Assembly: GCF_000227135.1 (NCBI RefSeq)
Contig: NC_018261.1
Span: 617,263 to 681,262, forward strand
Reading direction: 5' to 3'
Source: Leishmania donovani
Lineage: Eukaryota > Euglenozoa > Kinetoplastea > Trypanosomatida > Trypanosomatidae
Length of the DNA stretch: 64,000 bases
Of this stretch, positions 1-10,820 are shown piece after piece. The translations under genes were made by a program, and so were the position numbers. The stretch's first letter is position 1; every line of letters begins with the position of its first letter. The notes beneath the pieces are model-generated. The model made no database searches and had not been told where the DNA came from. It saw nothing but the letters and a program-made list of their open reading frames with translations.

Positions 1-3000
1 TCGCACCTCTGAAGTGCTTGTCTGCACTAGGGACTGAGCGACGTGACGGACGATTTTCGCGACGAGTTGCCGCTTCTCAGCAGAGTGGCGGAGCATCGGC
101 GTGCTGTCGGCGTAGGGGATGAAGACGCCGACATCCTCGCTGCTGCGCTGTCCGTACTCGGTGTTAAGCAACAGATGGGCAAGATTGCGCACCGTCAGCG
201 CCACGACATCGCGCCCGCGTTCGGCCGCGGAGACGGCGTGCGCTGCGGCGGTGCCAGTCGTCGCGGCCAACTTTGCCAGAACACCCTTCACATCCTCTCT
301 GCCGTTGTCGTCGTTTCGATCTGGGACCGCTGCTCCTGCCGCGGCTGGCGAGGCCACGGATGCGCCTCCAGCGGCACCACCCAAGCCGCCCTCCCCGCTG
401 TCGACGTCTGCGAAGCCGTACAGCTCTGTCGGACCGCGGCGCCACACGTCGTCGCTGCTCAGCATACTCAGCAACTCGGCCAGCGCCATGCCATCAACGA
501 GACTGCGGCAGTCCACCGCCAGCACAGAGCAGGAGAGGGCGCGCAGGCAGTCAGATAGCTCCGCGCACAGCTTCAGGTGCGACGCGCTGAGACGCGCCGA
601 TCCAGCGATGGTGCTGCTGACGGCCGCCGGAGCGATGAAGACGTGGTCAATCAGCTGCCGGTTCTCACGGATGAACTTTTGCACGTCGTACAAGAGCGTC
701 GCCGCGTCGCCGAGGGAGGAGAGGAGCAGGTTCACCCACCGCACCACACCCAGCAGAAGGTGCTGCAGCACCTCCTTGTTCTGCTCCACGAGCGACCTGC
801 TCGGGACCCCGTCGAAGGAGGGATTCGCCTGAGAGTAGCCCAACACCACCAGCGTACTGTACTGCCATGCCCGCATCGAGAGGCACGAGTGGAGCAGGCC
901 GCTGTGCAGCACCTGCGAGCTGTGACTGAGGGAGATGACGGAGACGACGTCAAAGGCGCTGCGTAGGTGCCACAGCAGTGCGCCCACTTGCGCGCCGTTG
1001 CTGGCAAAGAAGTTACACACTGCATGGTCGGCGCTCTGGAGAAGCGCCGTTGCGCACCGCAACGCCCACTTGCCGAGCCCATCACCGCTTCCGGCGTCCG
1101 GGTTGCAGAACTCGTCGCGAATCGGTGCGGAGGCCTGCAGCAGTGCAACCAGCAGCGCCACCGCCTGCTGCGCCTGCAACGGGAGTGCGGCTGCGCCGCT
1201 GTCGCTGCCGTTCGCCGGCGCAGCGCCGTTGAGGCCATTGTGTCTCTGCACGGCGACCGTGCTCTCACTGCGGCAGCTCTCACCGCGTCCGCCGGCGCTC
1301 GAGCCGCTGCTGCTAAAGATGTCTGTGCACACCACGTCAAGCAGCGCCCTCTGAAAACGCCACACAGCCACGTCGTCAAGGTTGACACCGGGTGTCTCGG
1401 CGAGGCACAGAAGACTGAGGTACAACTCTGCCCGTATCGTCGCGATGCGAGTTCCCCAATGCACAAGCGCGCGCACCAACGGCTCCAACAGCAAGGTTGC
1501 ATCAGCCACCCCCGACCTACTCCAAGACGCGCGCGTGGTACTCTGCTCACCCGCCACCGAAGCAGACTCTGCACCGCTGCGCTCTGCTCCGCGCTGCTGC
1601 AGCAGCGCCTGCGCCAGCTGCGAACGGTTTGCGGCGCTAAAGAAGTTAGTGAGCTCGCCCGCGTGGGTGGCGAACGGCTTGCCGATACCGACACTCGCGT
1701 TTCCTCGCATCGCTCCACCTTGACCACTCCAATGTTGACGCGTGACGTGGCGGCTCTCGTCGCGCGGCCGGCGCTTCCCGATTATGACCTCTCCCTCCCC
1801 GCCACGGCCATGGGCGGGCACTGTCGTGACCGTCATGGGCTGAGCTGACACGCGTGGTACGGTGCGACGCTCATACCTGCCGTGTAGATACGACGTCGCG
1901 CGTGCCGCATCAAGCGGTGCACAGCCGCTTCCCTGCACTCCAGGATAGTCCCCGCTGCACTGGTTGTACAAGGCCGCCTCCGCTTCTGCGTTCTGCGGCA
2001 CCGTGAGCGACAGCGCCACCGACGCACAGACCGTCTGCCGGAGGTGTGCCATGACGGTGGACAGGCAGTGGCACAAGCGAACCGCCACTTGCTCCTGGGC
2101 TGCTGCGGTAAGCCGCGTCGTGGCGTCCAGCCCTCGTAGAATGCACAAGGCAAACGAGCGCAGTCGTGACACCGACAGGCCCTTCACGACAGAGCACGAC
2201 ACACTCACCAGCTGGCACCAGCCCTCCACAAAGCTTACGCCTGCCGCGTAGGAGAAAAAACAGTCGTTCGCGGCAATGAAAGGGCGCAGCCGGTCGCGCA
2301 GCTCAGACATGGTCATGGGTGGCTTGTTTGCGCGCGCCTGCTCCGCCTGGATTGCGCTATAAAGGCTCGTCATGTCATACTGCACGACGCCGTCTGTCGC
2401 AGCGGGCACCAGGTGGCTCAGCCCTCCAGCGACGGCGGGCAGCTTCTCTGGGAAAGTCGGAAGCACTTGGAGCGCCTGTGGCAGCCAACTCGTAATGTCA
2501 ACGGCGGCGTCGCGAGACATGACTGCCACATCCCCGTTCCACTGACGCTCCTTGCCCTCGTCTGCGTCCCTTTTGGACGGTGCGCTCGCATGTGTGTCGC
2601 TGTTGTAGCCGTCTACCTCGTGGAGACTGCGAACACCGCTGTCCTCCATGGCGGTGTATTCACAGTCGCTCGGCGCGGCGGCGCCCCCTCCCGCCAAGGC
2701 GCCGCTGCCGCTGCCAAAGGGGTGGAGGAGCGACAGCAGCACCTCGACCGCGATGGACGTGATGGTCGTGTTTTGCGCAAGCCGGAGGCTCTCTGGGGCT
2801 GTACGATACGTGTAGCACGCCTCCAGTGCCAGGAGTTTGAGCACGTAAGCGTACTTGCTGAGTGCGACCGGGGTGCACTGACTGGCTCGGTAGTGCTGCA
2901 GTCGCAGGAACAGTGTCTGGCAGACCGACTCCAGAAACGGACGAATGACAAGGGAGCCGTAGAGGCGGTTGGCTCGCAGGAGGTAAAGCAGCTTCACGTA

Positions 3001-6000
3001 CTTGACGGCCAGTGCCGGATGCGCGTGCTCAACCTCGCAGTCGCAGGCACCCTCAACGACGGAGGTGAGGAGGGTGGTGCGCCACCACCGAGGCTCGCCG
3101 GCGGTGCCGTCCCCGTCTGCCGCGCCGCCATGCGCGGATGCCGCCTGCGCGGCTGCGGAGACGGATGGCTGTCCCCACCGGTCGCGGCGAGAGAGCTCCT
3201 CACCATAAAAGCCGCCCATCCACGCGGTCAGAGACGGCTCCGTCACGTCTGCGTGCTGCATGAGAAGGTCAAGCAGAAGCGACTTGGTCTCCGTAAGCAG
3301 CGCGGCAGACCACCCGGGGACGAGCTCTGACGGTTCAAAGTCGAGCTGCGCCAGCTCTGGCGGCGCCTGCACCACCACTGGCGCAGTGTTCAGCGGATGC
3401 AGGAGCTGTGCAAAGGAGTCCAGGACTGCGGCGTACTTGTGAGTGAGCCCGGCCCAGTAATGCGCCGCCTGGTTGGCCGTATCAAAAGGGAACAACACTA
3501 AGAGCTGCAGGGTGGTCTTCGTCATGAGGGTGTCGTGCAGAGAGCACATGCCCAGCACGCGCACGGCGAGATCAGTGTTGAGAGTTGTGCGGTTGTCAAA
3601 CAGTAGAAGCTCAATCTTTTGTTCTCGCGCTGCCTGGATCGCCGTGATGAGCAGCCGCATTGCCTGGCGCACGGCAGCGCGGTGGTGACTGAGCAGCTCG
3701 TACGGCGCATCGCTTGCGTCAAGAATTAACTTCAGCACCTCGCCCACCACGTCTGTCGGGGCCTTGTTGATGGCCATGATGGTGGCGAAAGGCAGCACCG
3801 CCGTGCGCGCGCTCTCGCTGCTCCGAAAGCGCACGAGCAGCGCCTGCCGCAGCGCCGCAGACGCCAGCGCCATCACCGTGTACCGCTCATGCGGCCGCGC
3901 AAACATGCGTTTCAGAACGCCGCGCAGCATTTCATGCGAGATGAAGTGTGTGACTGTGTTGTACACCGGCAGCGCCGCCATGGACGGCTGGTCGTGCTGG
4001 AACAGAGCCGTGGCAAGGTTGAGGAAGCCAATGGTGATGTCGTAGGTGCCTTGCGTGCATTCGCACTGGCAGTGCCCGATGATGGAAAGCGCCTCCTCAT
4101 GTACCGCCGGCTCGCGTTGTCCGGTGGCGGACGCGGACGACGACGCGGTGAAGCGGTCGTACACGGCGGGGCTGGCGCTACCGCCGCCTGCGTGCGTACG
4201 CTGCTGTGTGCACACCGACGACTGCTGCAACAGGCGGCGCTGCTCCAGAAATGACCAGACGAGCTGCGCGTCTGCCGCATTCGTGATGAGGGCCGAGATG
4301 AGTGACAGTGTGCTGCCCAGCATCACCTGACTTTGCTGCGGTGCCGAGAGGAACGCCAGGGCGAGCGCGAGGTTCATGTGAGCGCTTACGATGGGCCGCA
4401 GCGTAGGATGGCCAAACAGCTGGCGCAGCAGCAGAAAAAAGCTGGCGATGTAGTGGCGCTGACACTTGCGCGCGTAGGCGCGGGTGAACTGCCGGTGCAA
4501 CGCGCGCGGCACCCCGTTCACGCCTGGCACTGTCGACAACAACGCGTACATGTCGTCACCATCGGCGGCGCCACTCGTCGCAGACCCGCCAGAGGACTTC
4601 TGCGCCGCCGCTGCCAACGCCGTGACTGAAGCTGCGCCGCCGTCGCTCCCCACCGCCCCGGAGGCGCCAATCACGCCACTGTTCAAGCCAGCGCACTCGA
4701 GCGCCTGACTCACCAAGCTGTGCCACTGCATCTCGCCACACTCTGTCTGCGCATCCGTGAGGAGCACGACAACTCGCTGCGTGTACTGCGGGTTTCGGCC
4801 GATCATCGCCATCACCTCTAGAAACTTGGTCATCAACTTCAGCGTGTAGTTCTCCCACACGGCGCCGAAGCCGCCGATCGCGCCGCTGCTGTCGCCACCG
4901 CCGGTGCCCACGGCGGCCGAGGACGCGTTGCTGCGCTGCGTGGCGAAGACTTGCCGCATGTGCTTCACAAAATTCTTGAAGATGAAGAAGGTCGCCGCAC
5001 AGTCGGAGTCTAGGTCAGGGTTCAGCACCTCTGGTGGCAGGTGCTGCAGGCAAATCGCGAGTGCCTCGAGCAGGTGGGCCATCTCGGACGTGAACGGCTC
5101 CCCGACCACCTCACCAGCAGCCCCGGTACGTGTCACCTTCAGCAGCCACGCTTCCTCGCCGTTCGTCTCCTCTGGGCGGCTGTGCTGCACTGCGCCGCGC
5201 TGCTGGTAGCCGTAGTACGCCTCCAGCGCCGCCACGCTTCCGCCACGGTTCACGGCGCTGCCGCCGCGCACGAACGAGGGCAGGCGTGGAAGCTCCTCGA
5301 GCTGCTCGCAATAGCGCCGGTGTGTGGCGACTTCCAGCTCCGAGAGATGCCGGAGCAGCGGCAACATCTCATCAAAGAGATAGGACATCATCTCGTACGG
5401 AGCAATATAGAGAAGACCAAGAGGGATGGACAGGGTGCGGGGAACCGGTGCCAGCTCCACCATACGCTTCGTAACCTTGCCGCGATGAACCGCAACGCTT
5501 GCAGGGGTCGCGGCCGCGTGAGGCGATGACAGCGATGCCATGCGGGCGCCGAGGAAGGCGTCCAGAGCCTTGTCGTAGCCTTGCTCACTCCCTTTGGCGC
5601 GGAGGAGGCAGCCTTCTGCCAAGGCCAATACGCTCAGATAGCTGTCGACGAGAACCTGCCACGTGTACACGGCCGCTGAAGCGGACGAGGCGGCCCGACT
5701 GCCACCACTGCCTCCAAGCAGCCGTTCTCCTCCACCGCCGCGGTGGGCATCCGTCAGCGCGCCGCCGTGGAGACCTCCGCCAGCGCCAGTGTTCGGCGGC
5801 TGCACACTCTCACGGAGCTTGCCGCGCAGCGCCGAGACAGTGGCCTCAATGGATACGGCTACACTGGATTGAATCAGCTCATTCAGACGCAGCTCTCCTG
5901 TGGAGGAGCGCAGCTTCTTCCACACGGCGACCATGTTCACTATGGAAAAGACGCATAGCCAGATGAGGGTGTTGAGGCAGCACGTGTCGACGTTGTCGCG

Positions 6001-7098
6001 GAAGGCTGACAGCGGCGTGACTCGGTTCTGCAACGAGTTCTTCAGGAGCACGTACAGCGCATCCATCAGGTCCAGCGCCTCCTTCACCACACTCGTCGTC
6101 AACTGAAAGTGACGCGACAAGACGTACAGGCACTGCGCGGCGAGCAGCAGCAGACTCTTGTCTGACCGCTTACGCCGGTTGTCAATGAAGAGACTGGACG
6201 ACGATGCCTCGCTATCGCTGGCCTGGCTGTTCGCCGTGATGCTCGTTTTTAGGAAGGAGATGAGATTGCTTGCGGCAGACACCGCCACCGCCGCCACCGC
6301 CGCGTGCAAGCCCTTCACCTCCTCCACGCTCTCTGTCCACTGTGACGAGGCTGGGTTGCCCACCGGAGGGGCTTCGCTATTGTTGTAGCCGCTGTCGCAC
6401 AGCAGCAGCGTCTGCAGGAACTCTGAGGCTTGCTCCACCTGCAGACGCCGTCGCTCTTGCTGCTGCTTGGGCTCGCCTGCGCGCGCCAAGGTCGAGTAGG
6501 CCGCGCTGGCCGCCGCAGCTGGGGCAGCGCTAATGATGGAAACGCCAGCGAGCGTGGATTGCGGCGCCACGGTCGCCTGCCACTGCGCGCCTGTTTGCAG
6601 AGCTGTTGTAATTGCCTGAGGCACTATAGCTGGCGCTGTTGCGGGGCCCAGTGCGGCAGCCGGTGGTGCTACGGTCACCTCCATTGGAGCGCTGAAGCGC
6701 TCCTTGATCTCGTGGGTGAAGGCATCGCTGACCACTCCGTCTCTGCAGACCTTAGCGAGGAGCGCCATATACGGTGGGATAGCCGGTGGCGCCGTGGTTG
6801 TCGGCGCTGACGCAGGCGCGGCCGCAGCTGAAGCATTACCGGGACCTCCAGCAGCGACAGATGGCTTCCCGACTCCGAACCCGCCTGACACTGGCGGTGA
6901 GCTGCTCGTCACTGGCTGTGGCCGCAGCAGGGGTCCTGACGGCGCACTAGATATTCCCGACGGTCGAGCCGCCGTCACCACCGTTCCTGTGTTGCCGCTA
7001 GCTGCAGCTAGGGCTGATGCCTCAGCGCCCGCAAAGCCAAATGATGTAGCAGCGCTGGCCTGCGCTGGCTGCGGCGCCTTGTCGGAAACTCCAAACAT
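1..7098 (-). CDS. Giant helical protein, N-terminal part (3' end outside window); possible nuclear-pore scaffold
   Basis: One frame stays open from an ATG at 7098 to the left edge, about 2366 codons without a stop, so the protein exceeds 2300 aa and its C-terminus is missing here. The first ~130 residues are low-complexity Ala/Ser/Pro/Gly with FG dipeptides at residues 2-3, 20-21 and 74-75 (MFGVSDK, SFGFAG, GGFGVGKP). The rest is almost wholly leucine/alanine-rich predicted helix with small polar or glycine-rich insertions, as in alpha-solenoids. I see no catalytic motif, signal peptide or clear membrane segment. Size, solenoid character and the FG dipeptides would suit a Nup205/Nup188-type inner-ring nucleoporin, but an exportin-like or unrelated scaffold is equally possible; I did not recognise a diagnostic sequence. 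The ATG is the first in frame. Confidence 0.85.
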   Translation of the reverse strand, partial: MFGVSDKAPQPAQASAATSFGFAGAEASALAAASGNTGTVVTAARPSGISSAPSGPLLRPQPVTSSSPPVSGGFGVGKPSVAAGGPGNASAAAAPASAPTTTAPPAIPPYMALLAKVCRDGVVSDAFTHEIKERFSAPMEVTVAPPAAALGPATAPAIVPQAITTALQTGAQWQATVAPQSTLAGVSIISAAPAAAASAAYSTLARAGEPKQQQERRRLQVEQASEFLQTLLLCDSGYNNSEAPPVGNPASSQWTESVEEVKGLHAAVAAVAVSAASNLISFLKTSITANSQASDSEASSSSLFIDNRRKRSDKSLLLLAAQCLYVLSRHFQLTTSVVKEALDLMDALYVLLKNSLQNRVTPLSAFRDNVDTCCLNTLIWLCVFSIVNMVAVWKKLRSSTGELRLNELIQSSVAVSIEATVSALRGKLRESVQPPNTGAGGGLHGGALTDAHRGGGGERLLGGSGGSRAASSASAAVYTWQVLVDSYLSVLALAEGCLLRAKGSEQGYDKALDAFLGARMASLSSPHAAATPASVAVHRGKVTKRMVELAPVPRTLSIPLGLLYIAPYEMMSYLFDEMLPLLRHLSELEVATHRRYCEQLEELPRLPSFVRGGSAVNRGGSVAALEAYYGYQQRGAVQHSRPEETNGEEAWLLKVTRTGAAGEVVGEPFTSEMAHLLEALAICLQHLPPEVLNPDLDSDCAATFFIFKNFVKHMRQVFATQRSNASSAAVGTGGGDSSGAIGGFGAVWENYTLKLMTKFLEVMAMIGRNPQYTQRVVVLLTDAQTECGEMQWHSLVSQALECAGLNSGVIGASGAVGSDGGAASVTALAAAAQKSSGGSATSGAADGDDMYALLSTVPGVNGVPRALHRQFTRAYARKCQRHYIASFFLLLRQLFGHPTLRPIVSAHMNLALALAFLSAPQQSQVMLGSTLSLISALITNAADAQLVWSFLEQRRLLQQSSVCTQQRTHAGGGSASPAVYDRFTASSSASATGQREPAVHEEALSIIGHCQCECTQGTYDITIGFLNLATALFQHDQPSMAALPVYNTVTHFISHEMLRGVLKRMFARPHERYTVMALASAALRQALLVRFRSSESARTAVLPFATIMAINKAPTDVVGEVLKLILDASDAPYELLSHHRAAVRQAMRLLITAIQAAREQKIELLLFDNRTTLNTDLAVRVLGMCSLHDTLMTKTTLQLLVLFPFDTANQAAHYWAGLTHKYAAVLDSFAQLLHPLNTAPVVVQAPPELAQLDFEPSELVPGWSAALLTETKSLLLDLLMQHADVTEPSLTAWMGGFYGEELSRRDRWGQPSVSAAAQAASAHGGAADGDGTAGEPRWWRTTLLTSVVEGACDCEVEHAHPALAVKYVKLLYLLRANRLYGSLVIRPFLESVCQTLFLRLQHYRASQCTPVALSKYAYVLKLLALEACYTYRTAPESLRLAQNTTITSIAVEVLLSLLHPFGSGSGALAGGGAAAPSDCEYTAMEDSGVRSLHEVDGYNSDTHASAPSKRDADEGKERQWNGDVAVMSRDAAVDITSWLPQALQVLPTFPEKLPAVAGGLSHLVPAATDGVVQYDMTSLYSAIQAEQARANKPPMTMSELRDRLRPFIAANDCFFSYAAGVSFVEGWCQLVSVSCSVVKGLSVSRLRSFALCILRGLDATTRLTAAAQEQVAVRLCHCLSTVMAHLRQTVCASVALSLTVPQNAEAEAALYNQCSGDYPGVQGSGCAPLDAARATSYLHGRYERRTVPRVSAQPMTVTTVPAHGRGGEGEVIIGKRRPRDESRHVTRQHWSGQGGAMRGNASVGIGKPFATHAGELTNFFSAANRSQLAQALLQQRGAERSGAESASVAGEQSTTRASWSRSGVADATLLLEPLVRALVHWGTRIATIRAELYLSLLCLAETPGVNLDDVAVWRFQRALLDVVCTDIFSSSGSSAGGRGESCRSESTVAVQRHNGLNGAAPANGSDSGAAALPLQAQQAVALLVALLQASAPIRDEFCNPDAGSGDGLGKWALRCATALLQSADHAVCNFFASNGAQVGALLWHLRSAFDVVSVISLSHSSQVLHSGLLHSCLSMRAWQYSTLVVLGYSQANPSFDGVPSRSLVEQNKEVLQHLLLGVVRWVNLLLSSLGDAATLLYDVQKFIRENRQLIDHVFIAPAAVSSTIAGSARLSASHLKLCAELSDCLRALSCSVLAVDCRSLVDGMALAELLSMLSSDDVWRRGPTELYGFADVDSGEGGLGGAAGGASVASPAAAGAAVPDRNDDNGREDVKGVLAKLAATTGTAAAHAVSAAERGRDVVALTVRNLAHLLLNTEYGQRSSEDVGVFIPYADSTPMLRHSAEKRQLVAKIVRHVAQSLVQTSTSEVR

Positions 7099-8862
7099 GT
7101 CTCACAGCAATCAGTGGCCGCTAGCGCCGCCACACAGCTGCCTTCCACTGTAACGGCAGAGATGACGCCGGCGCAGATTCGCAGAAAACGGGAGGGAATA
7201 GAGATGCTGAGAGGCTGAGATTGCACGGAACAGAACGTTATCCGATGGAGCCACGTTAAAAGACGAGATACCCCCCCCCCCCCACACACACATACACGAA
7301 AAAAAAATAGATGGAGAGATACGTAAGAAGAAAACAAGCGACAAACAAGACGAAACGGATGGGGCAGGGCGTGGGGTGGGGTGAAGAAGGAAAGTGGCCA
7401 ACACCCAAAGCAGCTGGAGAGGGAGAGCCAAGACGCAGCCGCTAGCGCCCTCACCGGGTCTGAAAACAACAGCAAGCAGAAAAGACGCACGCAAGCACGC
7501 GCGCGCACAATGCCGGCTTCCGTACCTGCAGAGCTTTGAGACTTTTGAAGTTGAGACGACAGCAGCGCCACAACTACGGAACAACGCCCTTCCCCACTCC
7601 ACGCACTTCGCCCACGAACTATATTAAATAGATATAGCCACGCTGACCGTGGAACGACTCACACGTGTAGGTGGTGAGTCTTCTGTTTCTCTTTCTCAAC
7701 GATCAGTCTAGCGTCGCTGCCTCTGCCGGGCGCGCTACTATCGTATTGAGAGTATTTGCACGCACCTACTTTTCAGTGTGCGTCTATGTATGTTCGTGTG
7801 TTTGTATGTGGCGGATATTACTGGCGCACTCCTACCCCACCGATACGCAGACATGCATAGACAAGTCGGTGCTCCTTCCCTTTTTTGCGTTTGTGTGTCT
7901 TTTGACTCTAATATGAGTCGTCACCACGCACCTGCGACTACAACAACTAAGAAATAATCCGTAGAGTTACTGCATCGAGAGGCGTCAAAAGCCACCACCC
8001 GCACATGCAGACGTACGCATGTGAGGGCAACAATAGCCACGCGGTGGTGATGGTGCAGCGCAGCCGTGTACGTTGAGTGGCGGGAAGAGAAAGAGGAGGG
8101 ACTTGACAAGTATGCCGATACAAGGTGCAAGAGAGGCGATGAGCGCTGCGGCTCTCGAAGTATGCGCGCGGCTGCGAAGCAAAGGCACCGTGAGCACAGG
8201 CGCGGCATCTTGAACCACTCGCAGGATGGAGTGGCACACAGGAACATCTTCGGCACCCTCACGCGATGAAGATGCAAGCCGACTAGAAAGTCGGCGTGCA
8301 CACGCTAAATGCCTTCAAGCGCACAAGTGACGCAGCGCGCAGACTACCTTTGGCCGCTTTCGTAGCTGATGTTACTTGGCTGTACGATGCTGCGCCTATA
8401 TGCATGTATAGCGCATATTGTGTGTAGTAAAGCATGAAGGCATCTAACAGAAAGAACACAAACGAAAAGAGGGCTCAACACCCATACCCACTCACCCACA
8501 CACATACCCCCCCCCCCCACACACACGCACCTCACATGCTTCGGAGGCATCGTCGGGAAGGTGACATGGTATCCTTCCAAAAGAAAAGTGCGACCTCGTT
8601 GTGGCAGCTGCGGACACTGGCGAATGCACACGCGCGAAGGACAAACAGGCCGAACAAAAATATCGCTGCAACACGTCCCCATGTGAACGCGTGTATGCGT
8701 GCAGGCAGTTGGCTTCAGGAAAGCGAAGCGCTGCGACGCCCCGCAGGCCATCGTAGAAGTATAATTCCTCCTCACACACGAGAAAAGAAAAGGACACCAA
8801 AAACTCGCCGAATAAGAGCGGCGCAGTAGTGAAAGAGAGACATATTAGCCAAGCTCACGGAG
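7099..8862. other. Spacer between the coiled-coil gene and the giant left-edge gene
   Basis: No credible coding frame. Read on the minus strand it holds the 3' region of the 8863-9846 gene and then the 5' region of the left-edge gene. Two C homopolymers occur on the plus strand, at 7271-7283 and 8507-8518, each flanked by CA-rich sequence. A purine-rich stretch at about 7183-7222 (pyrimidine on the minus strand) with a plus-strand CT at 7148-7149 could be the splice acceptor for the left-edge gene, leaving a leader of about 50 nt. The frames seen here are S/L/F/C-rich translations of pyrimidine-rich DNA. Confidence 0.6.
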
Positions 8863-9846
8863 TCACTCCTTCTTGCGTCGCTTCAGCGCGGCTCGTCTCC
8901 TCCCAATCTCGTCCTCTAGACTGCGGTTGATCAGCCTCCGCCTCTCCAGCTCGCGGGCGGCGGCCTCGACGCAACGGCGAAACGCAACCACCTCCTCTTT
9001 GATGTGCTCCACGCTATCCATCTGCTCCTGCTTCTTTGCCTCAAGTACTGTCTTGCGAGCGAGACAGGCCTCTCTGGCCTTCTCGATCTCCCTGATGCGC
9101 TCATCTGTCGCCTGCAATGACTGCTGGTGTGCCGCGCTTTGCGCCGTCACCTCTGCAAGGGAGCCGATCAGTTTGCTGAGTGCTTGCTGCTCCTCATGTT
9201 CTGTGCGGAGCTGTTCGGCGAGAGAGCCGTCAATAATGTCGTGCTGCACAGACAGCTCAGTCGCTGCTACCCGAGCCTTTTCACAGGCGTACCGATGCGC
9301 CAGGTTCTTTTCTTGAAAGGCGGCCTCGCGGTACAGTCGCATGAGTGCGCTGTCGTAATAGTAGCGCGTTTTGGCCGGCACCGTAGCCGGTGGACTCGGC
9401 GCGGGCTCGCGTGTCGATAATGTGGCGCTTTCATCACACGTGTCGGTGAGAGTGGTGGTGCTTTTCAATTCAGGAAAAAGCTCTGCGAACTCTCCTCCTA
9501 ATACGGCATCCCTGGCCGCGGCTGGCACCATCGCCGCGGATGGAGATACCTGAGATGCGAGTTCAAGCAGCGGCTCAAACCGCACCATGTGGGTGTAGTA
9601 GAAATCCAACACATTACTCTCGAGTCCAGACAATACCTCGATTTGCTGCCGGAGTCGACTTTGCGCGTCCAGCTTGTGAGCTTGCAACGTCTTGAAGGCC
9701 ACTTCATCCTCACACGGACTGCGGCCTCGCTTGGGTTGCCCCTCCGGTTTAACGGCTCTGCGCGAGCTTTCGGACGACGAAGACGGGCCGCTCAAGCGAC
9801 CGCAGCTAGGGCCGGCGGGGCGATGAGCTCTGAACATTGACGGCAT
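8863..9846 (-). CDS. Coiled-coil protein, function unknown (327 aa)
   Basis: The N-terminal ~60 residues are Ser/Pro/Arg-rich and include a possible nuclear localisation patch (QPKRGRSP). A short helical segment follows (RLRQQIEVLSGLESNVLD, about residues 63-82), then an acidic/Ser-Thr linker. From about residue 165 to the end the protein is nearly continuous charged heptad-like helix rich in E, K, R, Q and A, finishing in a basic tail (ALKRRKKE). This is the profile of a structural or adaptor coiled-coil protein. No enzyme motif is visible and I do not recognise the family. Two methionines lie close together at the start (MPSM); the first is used. It sits between two much larger genes in the same unit. 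A cytoskeletal, kinetochore or nuclear role would be a guess. Confidence 0.8.
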   Translation of the reverse strand: MPSMFRAHRPAGPSCGRLSGPSSSSESSRRAVKPEGQPKRGRSPCEDEVAFKTLQAHKLDAQSRLRQQIEVLSGLESNVLDFYYTHMVRFEPLLELASQVSPSAAMVPAAARDAVLGGEFAELFPELKSTTTLTDTCDESATLSTREPAPSPPATVPAKTRYYYDSALMRLYREAAFQEKNLAHRYACEKARVAATELSVQHDIIDGSLAEQLRTEHEEQQALSKLIGSLAEVTAQSAAHQQSLQATDERIREIEKAREACLARKTVLEAKKQEQMDSVEHIKEEVVAFRRCVEAAARELERRRLINRSLEDEIGRRRAALKRRKKE

Positions 9847-9905
9847 ACACGTTAACGCATGCTGCTCGTTTGTTATTGTTTCGCTTGTAATCTACGTGCG
9901 TGACG

Positions 9906-10000
9906 CTTGTGCCCGCCATCGACGTCGGCGCAGGTGCGACCCCAGACACACACACACACACATACACAGACAGAGAGAGGGAGAAGAGATGTAAGAAGCC
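9906..10000 (-). promoter_or_regulatory. Putative trans-splice acceptor region for the coiled-coil gene
   Basis: On the minus strand a pyrimidine-rich tract (plus-strand purines at about 9968-10000) is followed by no AG until the one at 9906-9907 (CT on plus). First-AG-after-tract is the usual kinetoplastid rule. It would give a leader of about 60 nt before the ATG at 9846. The tract-to-AG distance is somewhat long. Confidence 0.35.
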
Positions 10001-10429
10001 TTTAGGAGAGACATCAGGGAGAGAAGCAGCAACCATTGCTCATGCCCTTTGAGAAAACGATTCGGGTGCCGGGTGTAGACATCGTCATGGCACAGAAAAA
10101 GCGCAGAAGATAGCGGAGCGGGGCTTTGGGAGGGGAGGGGGGGCGAAGAAAAGGGTATAAGGACACGCCGCCCGACATTTCTCCTCGCATGTTTTGCCTC
10201 CACATACATGAGAGGACAACAGTCGTTCAACGTCTATGAACATCACAACAGCAGCAGCGGCGGCGGCGACAGGGGGCTGATATCATGCCTCTCATCCCAT
10301 CTCTATTCAACTTTTCACAATATATATATAACTAGATGTCTTCGCTTTGTCCCTGTACTTGTTTCGCGGGCGGGAGTTCGCTACTGTGAGCAATACGACG
10401 GCCTCGATCAGTCCATCATCACCATCACG

Positions 10430-10453
10430 CACACACACACACACACACACACA
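10430..10453. repeat. (CA)n microsatellite
   Basis: Twelve uninterrupted CA units on the plus strand in the spacer downstream of the 10906-14814 gene; TG repeats on the transcribed sense. Confidence 0.9.
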
Positions 10454-10797
10454 AAGAAAAGGAGAGCGAATAATGAGAACAGCGCGCAAGACACAAGGAG
10501 AGGGAGATGGAGAGGGAGGAGCAAGCGAGGAAGGAAAGACTGGAGGGGGGAAGAGAGACCAATCAGAGAGGGAAAGACACCAAAGGCCTCCATCAAGTAG
10601 GATAGCGACCCACAACAGACGCTGGCAGCCACGCGAGTGGGCACTGGCGTTCGTCAACGTTTAACGGCCCACACAAAGAAAATGAGAAAAGAAACACAGA
10701 TAAGACGAAAAGGTGGAAAAAGGGGAGGAGAGCGGGCGTGTGTGGGTGTGGGTTGGTGGGAAGCTCCTTGGAGTTAGGTGGGGCGGGGCAAAACTAG

Positions 10798-10820
10798 CAG
10801 AGAGAGAGACTCTCTCTCTG
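10798..10820. repeat. Perfect 11-bp inverted repeat, (GA)n/(CT)n
   Basis: The left arm CAGAGAGAGAG and the right arm CTCTCTCTCTG are exact reverse complements around a single A. It lies 86 bp downstream of the stop of the 10906-14814 gene on the transcribed strand, so the RNA could fold into a short hairpin. A chance product of simple-sequence DNA is also possible. Confidence 0.75.

Noticed and set aside
665..1727. Alternative minus-strand frames (up to 331 aa) within the left-edge gene
   Set aside because: They are in another frame of the continuous 2366-codon reading frame and are Arg/Ser/Cys-rich shadows.
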